Below are positions 1 to 11,109 of a stretch of DNA of 64,000 bases, piece after piece. The stretch spans positions 682,001 through 746,000 of the forward strand of contig NC_085925.1 in assembly GCF_035222485.1 (NCBI RefSeq), read 5' to 3'. Origin of the DNA: Podospora pseudoanserina (taxonomy: Eukaryota; Ascomycota; Sordariomycetes; Sordariales; Podosporaceae). The notes below the pieces were generated by a model. The model was not told where the DNA came from and did not search any database. It saw only the letters and a list, made by a program, of their open reading frames with translations. The translations under genes and the position numbers were made by a program. How positions within the stretch are numbered: position 1 is the first letter of the stretch; every line of letters begins with the position of its first letter.

Positions 1-611
1 CGTAAACCCACAGTGCAGCCTTCCCTGAGGGGTCCGTTTGAGCCTGCGATGTTGACGTCGTGGGGTTTGGATGATATGAAATTAAACGTTGCCCCGAGGG
101 TGGAAAACGCTTGAAAAAGGTATTACTGGGAATTTTCGATATTCAGATCTCTATTCTACTGCTCTGTTCATCTGTCCACCCCCTCTGGCCGTCACAAGCC
201 AACATTTGCATGCATTACACCATTTCTCGAACCCAGTCTCTTTAGCAGCCTCTGCACCTGAGCTCAGCGTTGTAAGCAAGGAAGCGCAGGCTGTGATTGG
301 CCCGTTTCAGAATCTGGAGCTGCCCCGCGAAGGCCGCGCCAAATTTGCCGTTCGGTCGTGACTCTGCGACTGCGGCTGGCAGCTGCTCAAAAATTGTCAT
401 TGAACTTTCTCCATCAAGCCCGAGTCCCCCACCACCCAAGCCATTTTCCCTTCCACGCTGCACCTTGTTCGAGGTCGAGGGCCTTCAATGACTTTCCGGT
501 AGTATCTGTGGCCAGCTCTAGAGATAGTGAGAGGATCTCTAGAAGCCATTACAAACTAATCACCAACATTTCATCCTGATATATACGATACATCGCGCGC
601 ACCATCCCGCC
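1..611. other. Upstream region of RPC82, no gene seen
   Basis: No convincing coding region. The short open frames here overlap each other and show no recognisable protein. The last ~100 bases before the ATG at 612 are C/A-rich and are probably the 5' leader of RPC82. Confidence 0.5.
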
Positions 612-2729
612 ATGTTGGTGGTGAGTACAGCCCCGCGATGTCATTCAAACCTCAAAGCGACGACCTCCATGAACTAACAATGTCATTGTCAGACCGCGCC
701 TCTCGCAGAGTTTTGCACTCTGACCATCGACGAGATCTATGGCGAGCTGCCCTCGAGGATCTACGCATCGCTTCTCATGCGAGGCAGAAGCACGATCCAA
801 CAGCTCGCTGGTGACACCGGCATGAACGCGCGCCAGCTCCGTCACGGTCTCGCCCTTCTTTTGCAGCATAATTTGCTGCACTACCATCTCGATGCCGGGT
901 CACCCCACTATTTCTACGAGGCCAATGTTGAACATGCTTACAACCTCGCGCGTACGGGGAAAATCCTTCAGATGGTCGAGGAGACCCATGGAGCGGCTGC
1001 CAAGGATGTGATGCAAACCATCATTCTGACCGGCTTAACACGAGTCGGCGATCTTGTGGATGCGTACCAGAATCGAATCGACAGGATGAACAGAATCAAG
1101 GAGAAGCTCAAGGCAGAGGAGGATCCATTCGGCAATGGCGTAGAGTCGCATGAAGTGAACGGCGAACCCAAGCCCAAGCCAACCCCCCAATCCAGCAAAT
1201 CGGACCCCTTGATCAGCAGCATCGCCGACCTGAACAAGATCATCTACAAGCTGGTTGAGGCCGAGCTACTTATTGGGGTTCACAAGACAAGCTTCGAGAG
1301 TCCCGAAGACTTGTTGGCGACCATCGAGTCCGACATCCAAAAGACATACCCTGGCGGTGAAGTCAAAGGAAACAAGGCCAAAGCCGAGTACAAGGACAAG
1401 GTGGCTGAGGCGTTGCGCAAAAACCGAAGCGAATCGAGATCCCTGAAGCGGAAACTGGAGCAGAATGGCTTGTCTGCAAAGCGACGCAAGCTGTTCGACG
1501 GTGCCGCTTCGGCCAATGGTACGCCTGATGGAGAGATGGACCTTGGTATCGATGTGAGTGACTGTCGTGGTTAGGTTGGTGACCATGGAGTGTTGCTGAC
1601 TTTGTTTTAGCCACAACAAGTGATGTGTATCAACTACGAAAAGTGCCTTGTGGAGCTACGGAATCGTCGCCTCATGCACTATGCTGAGGAGGCCTTTGGA
1701 CAGACGACTTCTTGGGTGTATGCCTCGCTTTTGAACCTTCTTAGCAAGGACATCTCTCGCTGCCGCGACGACTCAATCACCGATCATTATGAGAAGGATG
1801 AAGAGAAACCTGCGCCTGTTGTGGTCACGACATCACAGCTTCTGGACGTTCTGAAAACCAGCCTTGATCTTTCTGTGGGGCTCGGCCAAGTGGATGCCGA
1901 CAAGATCTCAGTCACAGCCGCCGAGAAGATTGCAGAACTGCCGCCGAGGAAGAAGTTCTTCATTGACGTCCAAGCCGAAGCTGACGCCAATGCTAGCTCC
2001 GATGATGATGATGAAGGGGAGGATGTCAAGCCCGCGACAAATGGTGTTAAGGGGGTGAATGGGACCCATGTGACGAACGGCGTCAATGGGACGGCCAAAC
2101 GGGTGGACCGCCGAACTCAGCTCCGGCAACACTTGTTGCTTCTATCAGAAAGCACGCAGGGCTTTTTGCGGCATTGTGGAGCGGAAGAATGGACGGTCGA
2201 CTTTGAACCGTTGATGGCAGCCTTGCGACAGGCCGAAATCGATGCGACCATTGAGAATACGGTAGGCCGCGAGGGTGTTCGACTAGTGCGCATGCTGCGG
2301 GCCAAGGGCAAGCTGGACGAGAAGGCGATTATGAGCGTAGCTCTCATGCGAAAAGCCGACATGTCGAAAAAGCTGGCAGAGATGCACAAGTACGGTTTCG
2401 TTCAGACGCAAGAAGTGCCCAGGGAGGCCAAGGCAGACGTGAAGAAGTCATTCTTCCTCTGGTATTTCGACGGCACCATGGCGCTTGAGCGGATTCTCGA
2501 CGTTTCGTACAAGACGATGATCCACTCCCTCCAAGTGCTCGATACGCTTCGGGAGAAGGACCAGCACGTCTTGTCCCTGATCAAGCGAAGCGACGTCAAG
2601 GGTCAAGAGGACGACAAATTGCGCAAGATCCATAAGGAGAAGCTCACTCAGTTTTTGAAGCTCGAGCGGATGTTACTTGGTCAGATTCAGCGTGTGGACG
2701 ACCTGGTCGCCGTGCTGCGGGACTACTAA
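612..2729 (+). CDS. RPC82: DNA-directed RNA polymerase III subunit RPC82 (RPC3/C82)
   Basis: Subunit of the RPC82/34/31 subcomplex of nuclear RNA polymerase III, needed for promoter recruitment and opening at tRNA and 5S genes (family knowledge). Three exons, 612-620, 693-1553 and 1611-2729, give 662 residues. The first exon is only nine bases (Met-Leu-Val). Its intron 621-692 has GTGAGT, a branch-like CTAAC and CAG; the second, 1554-1610, has GTGAGT and a TTTTAG acceptor. The protein starts MLVTAPLAEFCTLTIDEIYG and contains the winged-helix stretch typical of the N-terminus of this family (around residues 30-95), an acidic and glycine/asparagine-rich linker near residue 430, and a helical C-terminus ending in LERMLLGQIQRVDDLVAVLR. 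The nine-base first exon means an ORF-only search would miss the true start. Family assignment is by recognition of the sequence pattern; the length fits fungal orthologues. Confidence 0.93.
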
Positions 2730-3310
2730 TCGGGGGATGGAAGAGCAACACATATCATTCGATGGAGCTTTGTGCGATACCAGGTTCTAACTCATTTACA
2801 TGGGCGGCACAAGGGGTAAAATTTCTGGAAAAGATACTGGCATTGACAGGACATGTCTTTTTACACACAGCCAATTATAGACCTGCCAGTCTTGTTATGA
2901 TAAACATAATAAAAACATTTATATATATCCTTGATTTGAGGACAAGTGAAGTGGGAATTGCCGATAAGATAACGATAAGATGGGACAAGACGAGTCTGGG
3001 CACCGCTGTCGGAGCTAACGCAAGGCACATGGGTCGATGCGCCAGGGACTCGCGAGTCGCTGGGGACCAGAGCCGGGACCCGCCAGAAATTTTTCAAGAA
3101 GCGGGACGAAAACCTATCGGAGCGCCGTCATCGCGGATACACTTCGGAGAGCTGCTTCTTTTTTTTTCCCTCTAGTAGTTCGTTGTCAATAGATCTCCGG
3201 CCGGTTGTCTGCTTTTTCTTCTGCCATTGCTGCCGCTGCTTGCTTCTTTCTACAGCAGTTATACAATAATTTCTATACCCCTCCATCCACCACCCCACAC
3301 CTAAATCAAC
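2730..3310. other. Intergenic: RPC82 3' end and GGC1 promoter
   Basis: An open frame at 2762-3175 lacks any familiar motif and lies in A/T-rich 3' sequence, so it is not called. A pyrimidine-rich stretch at about 3155-3270 precedes the GGC1 start, as is common in fungal promoters. Confidence 0.5.
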
Positions 3311-4523
3311 ATGTCTCCCATTGCGGCTGGTGGCAGAGAGAAGGAGTCCAACCTGGCGAGGTTGTTGGGTTCCGGTATGTTTGACTGCAAGAGAGAGGTT
3401 ATGGGAGTAGTAAACTGATCAATTGATTTGTGAATCAGGATCCGCCGGTATTGCCGAGTTGGCTATCTTCCATCCTGTGCGTTTATTATGAGTTCGCGGT
3501 TCTCGAGGATTGATGGTGGGGTTATTGAGGGTGGTGGGCTAACGAGAGGGATCATTATACGAATTAGGTTGACACAATCGCGAAGAGACTGATGTCCAAC
3601 GAGGGCAAGGTACTTTTTTCCGTCTTTCTTACCCATCGTGTTGAGAATGATTGCTGACCCCAAAGAAAAGGTCTCGTCCGTCGCCAAGCTCAACACCGTC
3701 ATCTTCAAGGACAAGGCCAACGCCTCCGCCGGCCGCAAGTTCGTCTCCCTTTTCCCTGGGCTGGGGTATGCTGCTGGGTACAAGGTTCTTCAGCGTGTGT
3801 ACAAGTACGGTGGTCAGCCCGTGGCGAGGGATTACCTTGGTGCGCATTATGGCAAGGATTTCGAGAACGCGTTTGGCAAGAAGACTGGCAAGGCGATTAT
3901 GCACTCGACTGCTGGTAGCTTGATTGGTATTGGCGAGATTGTGCTCTTGCCGTTGGATGTGCTCAAAATCAAGAGGCAGACCAACCCTGAGGCGTTCAGG
4001 GGGAGGGGTGTGCTCAAGATTGTGAAGGATGAGGGTTTTGGGCTTTACAGAGGGTGGGGGTGGACTGCTGCGAGAAACGCCCCTGGGTCGTTTGCTGTAA
4101 GCATTCTGTTCTCTTTTCCCCCTCCTGATGGAACATGACTAACGAGATGTCACATAGCTCTTTGGTGGTTCCGCCTTTGCGAAGGAATTTCTCTTTGGCC
4201 TCAACGACTACAACAAGGCGTCGTGGTTCCAGAACTTCATCGCCTCCATCGCCGGTGCTTCTGCGTCTCTTGTCGTTTCGGCCCCCCTCGATGTCATCAA
4301 GACCCGCATCCAAAACCGCAACTTTGACAACCCCGAGTCTGGCTTCCGCATCCTGACCAACATGGCCAAGAACGAGGGCGCCGGCGCCTTCTTCAAGGGT
4401 CTCGTGCCCAAGCTGCTCATGACCGGTCCCAAGCTGGTGTTTTCGTTCTGGCTTGCGCAGACGTTGATCCCTGCTTTTGATGCGGCTTTTGCGGGGAGGA
4501 AGGTCGAGGTTGAGAGGAAGTAA
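3311..4523 (+). CDS. GGC1: Mitochondrial GTP/GDP carrier (GGC1/YHM1 type)
   Basis: Member of the mitochondrial carrier family; yeast Ggc1 exchanges cytosolic GDP for matrix GTP or the reverse across the inner membrane. Five exons, 3311-3374, 3439-3476, 3568-3609, 3671-4096 and 4158-4523, give 311 residues, the usual length for carriers. The three carrier signatures are visible as HPVDTIAKRL near residue 32, LPLDVLKIKR in the middle repeat and APLDVIKTRIQ in the third. The N-terminus (NLARLLGSGSAGIAELAIFH) matches the GGC1 subfamily rather than other carriers. Introns have GTATGT, GTGCGT, GTACTT and GTAAGC donors. The first three exons are short, so the N-terminal third is only recovered by splicing. 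It is tandem to RPC82 and convergent with the large minus-strand gene. Confidence 0.92.
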
Positions 4524-4985
4524 GGAGATGGAATAATGGGAAAGGGAAAGATAGAAAGAGGGCGGGGGGAACCATATGAGTGTATGATATGAATGGGAAG
4601 ATACCAATGGCGGATCTTTTGGCAGGCGTTGATACACACGGAGGAAAGGGGGAGTGGAAAAATGGAAAGGCAAAGCAAGCGAGCAAAAAAAGGGTAGATA
4701 GACACACCGGGGATTTTTTTTGGCTTTTTTTGGCTGGGCTTTTTATATAACTCCTCTTTGATCAAAAAAATATGAAAATAACTCTCCGTATAATCATCGT
4801 GGGATATTGACAAAGGTCTCAAATTTCACATGCCGTTGAACCAATTGCACAAGATGGTAACTAAGATACTTTAAAATAACATAAACTTCCTACGGGGGGT
4901 ATCTATTTCCTCTCAGCAAAGCAACTCCCCCTCCCACGCTTATGAATACCTCTCTCTCTTCCTCTCCAAAATCCAAAATTGGGTC
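4524..4985. other. Convergent intergenic region
   Basis: Lies between the stop codons of GGC1 (+) and the large minus-strand gene. It is purine-rich then T/A-rich and holds several short homopolymers; presumably both 3' untranslated regions. No gene or clear hairpin seen. Confidence 0.5.
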
Positions 4986-7900
4986 TCATTCCCAAACACT
5001 CCCTCCCAACCCCATCTTCAACCTCCTCATCTCCTCCTCCTCCTCCTCCTGCATCCTTCTTCCTTCTTCTTCGTGCCTCTGTTCCCTTGCCATATCCCTC
5101 ACCGCAGAATCAACATCCCACAACCCCCCTCCCACACCAAGGAAATCATCCAAATTCTGCAGCACATCATTCACCACATCCTGTGACTCCCCTTCCACTA
5201 CCTCCTCCTCATCTTCAGTGACTATCTCAAGCTGGGAATCAAGCTGTGACTGCAGCAACACCTCCTCCTCCTCCTCCTCCTCCTCCTCCTCCTCCTCCTC
5301 CTCCTCCTCCTCCTCCTCCTCCTCCTCCTCCTCCTCCTCCTCCTCCTCCTCCTCCTCCTCCTCCTCCTCCTCCTCCTCCTCCTCCCCCTTCAACCCCAGC
5401 AGTTCTCCCCGAGTTGTTGTGTGAGTCTGCAAAAAACAAACCTCTCCGCCATGGCCTCCCCCCCCGGACTGTCACACCCCTGCTGGCTCTCACTCGGCAA
5501 CAACCTCTTCTGTGTATCTCGAAGTTTAGCCACCGGGTTGGCAAAGGTCGTGTGGCCGAGGCGTTTGGTAGCCACCTTTGCAAAGTGCTTGGAAAATTTC
5601 TCCGTTTCCGCTGTCGGAAGGTCAGATGACAAGGTTGATGGTGGTGGGGAGGAGGGTCGCGTTTTGGGGTGGGGGAAAGAGACTATTGGGGTGATGGGTG
5701 TGCTGGAGGGAGTGGTGGAGGGGTATTCAGCTGAGAAGTAGGGGGATGATGCTAGGTCTAATGCAGGGGGAGTTTCGCTCGGTAAAGGCGCAAAGGTGAC
5801 GCGTTTCCTTTTTCGTGACATCGACGGGGTGGTGGTGGTTGACAGTGTTTGTCGGAGCAAGGACTTGGGTTTTATTGTATTAGGTGTCGGTCTCCGGCTG
5901 CTAGACGGCAGACCTGGAGACCAGGGGTTGGCGGTGGCGGCTTGGAAAAGGAGTTGGGTGCTGCTTATAAGACCTGTGTTGTTCCTCGCTGAGGACATCC
6001 CGGATATCTTCCTTCTTTTGGCTGGTTGAGGGGAGGGGGTCATGAAATCCCTGAAGGACTTGGTAGAGAGGCCGAAACTGTTGGTATTCTCAGGGGTTCG
6101 CTGGGCGGGTTTGTTGGATTCGGGGGTTGATAGCTGGGCTATTGACGCTTGGGAGTTGTTGGTATCTGAAGGAAAAATTTGAGGTGGTGGTGTCTCGGGT
6201 CTTTGGAGGACGGCGCTGTTGGCAGGAGAAGAGAATGGAACAAAAGAGCGGATTTCGGGAGCTGGTGGAATTATCACCTGGAATTGAGAATCGCCTCTCG
6301 CCCAAGGACTTTGAGATACTGGTAGTTGACAAGAATCCGGAACTGTGAGGGCAGCAATTCTGCCGGGAACTGGCGTCTCAATATTGATAGCCAGTGGTAG
6401 TGATACTGCATCAGTTGCCCAGGGGCTTTGCTCAACCGATACCGGAGAAGAAGACCGATGTGATGAGATGGAAGCAGGCTCCCTTTCATGAGCAGTCTCC
6501 GTCACTTCCTGTGCCACCTCGGGTTTGGCCACCGTTTCGGTGTCAATGTCCATTTCTTCTACCTTACTCGCAGTATCAATCCCGGGCGCCTCTTTTGCAA
6601 CTGTAGCTGGTGAATTTGGTTCGTCTCTGGCTTTCCCCGAGGTTTCCTTAGCGTGATCCAGTGCCATTTCTGGGGTTGCAATGCCAGATGAAGGTGACGA
6701 TGCAGTTTCGTCAGATAGGCTAGAACAAGGCGCTGCGTGGATTGGCTCTTCCTGAACGGTGACAGCCTCAGCGCCCAACGTTATAGCAACGCTGTCTGTA
6801 GCTCCGCTCGATTCTGCACCTGGGTCCAAAACCCTTCGGATGGCGTTGAGTCCCTGTGAAGCCCGATGGGCAATTTCTGCCATCAGGCCGTTGACTGCGG
6901 GGACCAAGGAGTCAGGGGAAGTGATGGTCCTGGGTTCGGGTATGGGATCTGGCGCTGGTGCAGAGACTACTTCCGATTCTAGCGCTGGCTTCGGTTGTGG
7001 TGCTGGTGTCGGTGCCAACACCGCCGGTTCAGAAACTTGGGGTTCTGGTACTCCTGGCTCTGGAATCTTGGGTTCAAAGACTTCTGGATCAAGTAACGCC
7101 GACACCAACATTATTGGTTGTCTAGACGGTTGTGGTGCATATTCTTCTGGTTCAGGCTTCAACGCCATGTTCAAAACTGTAACCTCCTCAGTCTCGCTAG
7201 CCTCCGCTGTCTCTTCATCTTCTTCATTTTCTTCAGGACCACTCTTGACCACATCATCATCAATTGTATCGCCTGCCAACATGCCAGCATTGGCCGTCAC
7301 CGACATCTCTGCAACATGTTGTTCCGCCGCTGCAGCCTGCTCAGGTTCAGGCACCTTAGGCTCCTTCGCCCTAAGGAGCGTTGGTACGGGTGCTGAGTCA
7401 AGGGGTACAGTTAACTGTGAACTCTGGTTCGTGACGTTAGTGCCAGGTTTGGGCCACAACAGCCGTTTGGGAAACCCAAGACTGGCCGCGATATCCTGTG
7501 GCACCGACGCATTCTCCTTCTCACACGTAACATTGCCCATGCTGACATCCTCGCGGTCTTCCTCGGCAAAAGATAGAGGGACCAGGGTAACACCGTCGAT
7601 TTGCGAAGCCCTACTAGGACTGTCCGCTGCGCATTGCTTTGAATGTTCGACATGAGTCTCAAGTTGAACTTCTTGAGTGACGATTCGAGGCTCAGGCTCT
7701 GGCAGGTTACCCACTCCGTCATTGTTAGAAGAAGTTGGTGATGTAGGCTCCGATGGATTTTGGTCCTCCCGTGCAATGTCAACTGTTCCAGGTTCCACCG
7801 TTCGAATCTCCGATGATGCGTGGTTTGGTTGATTTCGCTTTTCACTTGAGTCATCATTGCTCGGTAAGACGCTGGAAAGTCTACTGCGCTTGCGAAGCGG

Positions 7901-8938
7901 TAGATCTCGTTGCTTCTGGCGCGTCTTGTGAAACCGAAAGCTGCCATCTGTTTGAGTGCTGCCTGGCAGTCTTTCAGTTGTTGTTGTCACCGCTGAATCA
8001 ACATCGGCGGGTGTCCTGGTTGTGGAAGGCTCCTCGAGGGGCGGTTGGACAAGTAATGTTGGAGCTGGCGTACAGTTTTTGAGAGGGCTCCCTTGGAGCG
8101 GCTGCCTGAACGGAGAAGCTTTGCTTGATTCCCGAGATAAGTAAGTCTCCTCGAATAGTCTGATGGCGTGTGGCGAAAGATCAATGACCGGTAAAAACAT
8201 TGCCTGCCCTGCCCCTGGTGTGTGAAGCTCTGGTTGCGGTGGCAGCTCCTCCTCTTGGACACTCGAATCCTTCAACCCAACGGTCTTCTTTTGGCGTATA
8301 GGCGTGACAATCAAGGGGGACTCGGGCGGAGGCGACAGCTCACTGGATGCGTCATCGTTAAGGATCTCCGGCGTGGGCACTTTCGAGGGCGTGCTGACGG
8401 GCTCGGTTTGAGACGGATAATAATTGGTAGGTGTCGCATTGACAGGTATCTCGGCAAGAACCCGATCTCTCCAGTCCTGCACCCTAATAAGGCTTTCATC
8501 GTCGGCATCTTGCGTTGGCGCATCGTCAAGCTGTACAATGTTGCTTCGGGCGCTCGACAATTCAGAGGACTCGTAAGGGACAGGCGGCGGTTGAGGTTTA
8601 GTCGCAGGTTTCTTCGCAGTGGTTGGGCGCTTCCTCTTTGAAGATTTGCGCACGACTGATTTTGAGCGCCAGGGGTTGGTCCATCCAGAAGCCTTCGTGA
8701 AGGGGCCAGAAAGTGAGGCTGAGATCAAGTGAAGGCGCTTCCCTTGGAGATAGCGGCGTCCTTGTGCCTCTATTCGTTGCCGTCGTTCGGCCGGGCTTTC
8801 GTACTCGTCGTCGTCGGAGCCAATGTACAAGACATCTTCGGGCTCGTGGGTGGCTTCGCAATAGACGTCCTGATCGCCAAAGTGGTCGGGCTGGAGAAAC
8901 CTACACTCCTGGTTGCCCTGTACCCAACCATTGGTCAT
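4986..8938 (-). CDS. Large disordered Ser/Pro/Glu-rich protein, function unknown
   Basis: Start chosen at the only in-frame ATG near the front (8938, MTNGWVQGNQECRFLQPDHF). One frame runs without a stop from there to 5390 (1182 residues). The best conserved-looking part is residues ~45-90, where RRYLQGKRLHLISASLSGPF is followed by a Trp-Pro-Trp-Arg-like basic patch. The rest is low complexity: EP repeats (KIPEPGVPEPQVSEPAVL), repeated QSPWA motifs and basic patches (PAKRRKIS, SRKRKRVTF) that suggest nuclear location. A second frame on the same strand, 4986 to about 5460, encodes a Glu run of about 41 and then an acidic helical tail (DSQLEIVTEDEEEVVEGES, QDVVNDVLQNLDDFLGVGG) ending at 4986. 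This looks like the true C-terminus. The two frames meet at a run of eight C (5458-5465); one more base there, or an intron I could not define, would join them. I do not recognise the family with certainty. Confidence 0.6.
5262..5386. repeat. (CCT)n / (AGG)n trinucleotide repeat, about 42 units
   Basis: Nearly pure CCT repeats for ~125 bases, read as poly-Glu in the likely frame of the minus-strand gene. The same tract is open as poly-Gly, poly-Pro and poly-Ser in other frames, which is why long spurious frames cluster here. Confidence 0.95.
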
Positions 8939-11109
8939 TTTGGGTGGCGCCGGGTAATGATGATCTTGCGATGCAACATGGGTGAGGTTTAGGTTGAGAT
9001 TATACGTGCCGATGTCGCTGGGGAGGGGGTGTATGTGGTCGGGGTGCAATTCGTGGCGGGTTAGGGTGTTGGGAATTGAAGCTGTTGTTGACAATGGCGC
9101 TGTTGCCAGGGCCCCAAAATAGGCCCCCAAAATCGGGGGAGTGGGGGACGTGCGTTGCAAACGCGTCTGCACTAATTAGACGCGGTCGCGAAGTCACATG
9201 ATTATAACCTTCCCTTAACTGGTTGGCTGTCATTGGCCAGAAGCTCTCCACTCCAGACGACCTTGCATGAGCCAGCAAAGACAAAGGCATCCATCAATGG
9301 GCTACCAAGACATCTTGTCTATTTCCAATACCTTGTAAGCAATCCAATCAATGACTTATTTGTTGAACCATACATTCTCAACATATCACAAAGCCGTCGA
9401 CCGCTCCCTCATTCATGTGGGCTTAGACAACTGGGTGTCAATTCTTATCGATGCCTCGATTCAGTCCTTGTTCCCTACATCCCATTGATCTTGCTAGTCT
9501 TGCCATGCTTAATCAACAGTCCCAAACTTCACGACCGTAAAGAGCTGGCTACAGTGTTGCCACTGCTCTGCTGGTGCTTCCTTGATATAGCTTAGAGCTC
9601 TGAGTTGAAAGTGTGCCTGTCATCATTTTGGATCCGATTCTTTCTAGCGTCCTGTACAGGATATTGAATTGTCAAATTCATATACGCAGGCTTTGCCCGT
9701 GTCTTTCTCCTGTCCTGTATGATAGAAAGCCTTGGTGGAATGCCAGATCTTGTAGATGTGTCCCAGTCACCATTCCGTTGATGCATGCACATCCTGGCAG
9801 TGGGCATGTCTCGTTCTGACAACTAAGCCCAGTTCGAGGCAACGTGGAATGCCCATTGATGGGATATACCACGACAAACCATGTGTTGCACTTGGCTTTG
9901 CGTAGAGATGTACGGACAACAGGCTATCTGTCATACAGGCTCTTTATGGTTCACCTTTATTATCTATCAACTCCAATTCCACAAGCAGGAGTGGGCGATA
10001 GTGTTGGTTTATCCTGGCCCGACTTACGATAGGCTTTTGCTTGGAAGTGGACATAGAGTTGTCTCATTCCTGCGATCTAAAGGTACCTTGCGTATCTTCC
10101 TCGATGTCTTTCAAAGTTTAGGCTGATCATGAGATAGAACGGCTCAGAGGCCTCACTGATAACGGGCAGATATTCACTTGACTTGCCGTTTCCGAGACGG
10201 TGGTTGGTCAGAACCGTGCTGATACCGTGCTTGAGGAGATGAAGGCACTGTCCAGGTTGTTGTGATCTGTGCCCACAATATCCTGCCCCAGACTTGGCTC
10301 CTCTGACAGATTTTCACCCTAAAAACTATCTACACTTGATCTTGGACTCTTCCCTTGGCTCTCATCTTACTACCATCATCGTTAGGTCGTTGGATTACTG
10401 CTTGGCTTCCGAAGTTTGGAATACACCATACATTCTACACCACAACAAACAAATCGGCTGTTTGCTGACCTTAAATCGCTTTATACTGCAACATCAAATC
10501 AGAACCTGCACACACAGACATCGATAGAGAGTCATGCAAGAGAAATACCTGGAACCAGACACCAAAGACAGACACCAAAGACAGGCACCGAGGGACATAC
10601 CCCTGGACAGACACCAGGACCTTGACGCCTAGCCCCCTATCAGCTTATCATCGACGACCAAGCAATATCAACAGCCGACTAATCAACATCAATAGCCAGT
10701 ATCAGGACCGCACTACCGCGCTGAGAAGTCCCATCTGAGGGTAAGCTCATCCAAGCCCTCATCACACAAAACGCTTGCAATCGTTCAATTTGGAGAGCGA
10801 AACCTCAGGTCGCCACTGTGGGCGAAAGACCAAGTGCTAACCCTCGCCCAGTTCTCGCACACAAACCCAAAGTAAGCCGGGTTAGCAGCTGCTGTTCTGC
10901 CATCCATCCCCGTCTGCAGACACCCTGTATTTTGGCTGAGCTTTGCGACTTTGGAATCTTGCGGAATTTTCTCCTACACTACTTGGGGCCCTGCGAACTT
11001 TTCTGTTCCCTCTGCCTTTTTTTTTTTCACCCACCACAATTCTCGAAATATCCACGTGCTCCAACCACAGACTGCTTTTCCACCTCCAGAAAAGACCAAA
11101 GCCATAGAT
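8939..11109. other. Intergenic, 2.2 kb, no gene seen
   Basis: Divergent promoter region between the large minus-strand gene and the coiled-coil gene. Open frames are short, have no recognisable motif and no consistent splice signals. A small imperfect tandem of the unit AGACACCAAAGAC lies near 10556-10590. The last ~100 bases before 11110 contain a T-rich block, typical of a fungal leader. Confidence 0.5.

Noticed and set aside
4014-4822. Minus-strand frames of 204 and 219 codons
   Set aside because: They overlap the last GGC1 exon in antisense and show no domain.
5421-5440. Intron of only 15 bases (GTTTGTTTTTTGCAG) in the large gene
   Set aside because: Too short to splice and a multiple of three, so it would not solve the frame change.
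5239-5629. Poly-Gly and poly-Pro frames across the CCT tract
   Set aside because: Produced by the trinucleotide repeat; the poly-Glu frame is better because it leads into an acidic helical tail.
6759-7655. 298-codon plus-strand Gly/Ser-rich frame
   Set aside because: Antisense of the large disordered protein; no motif and the opposite frame is far longer.
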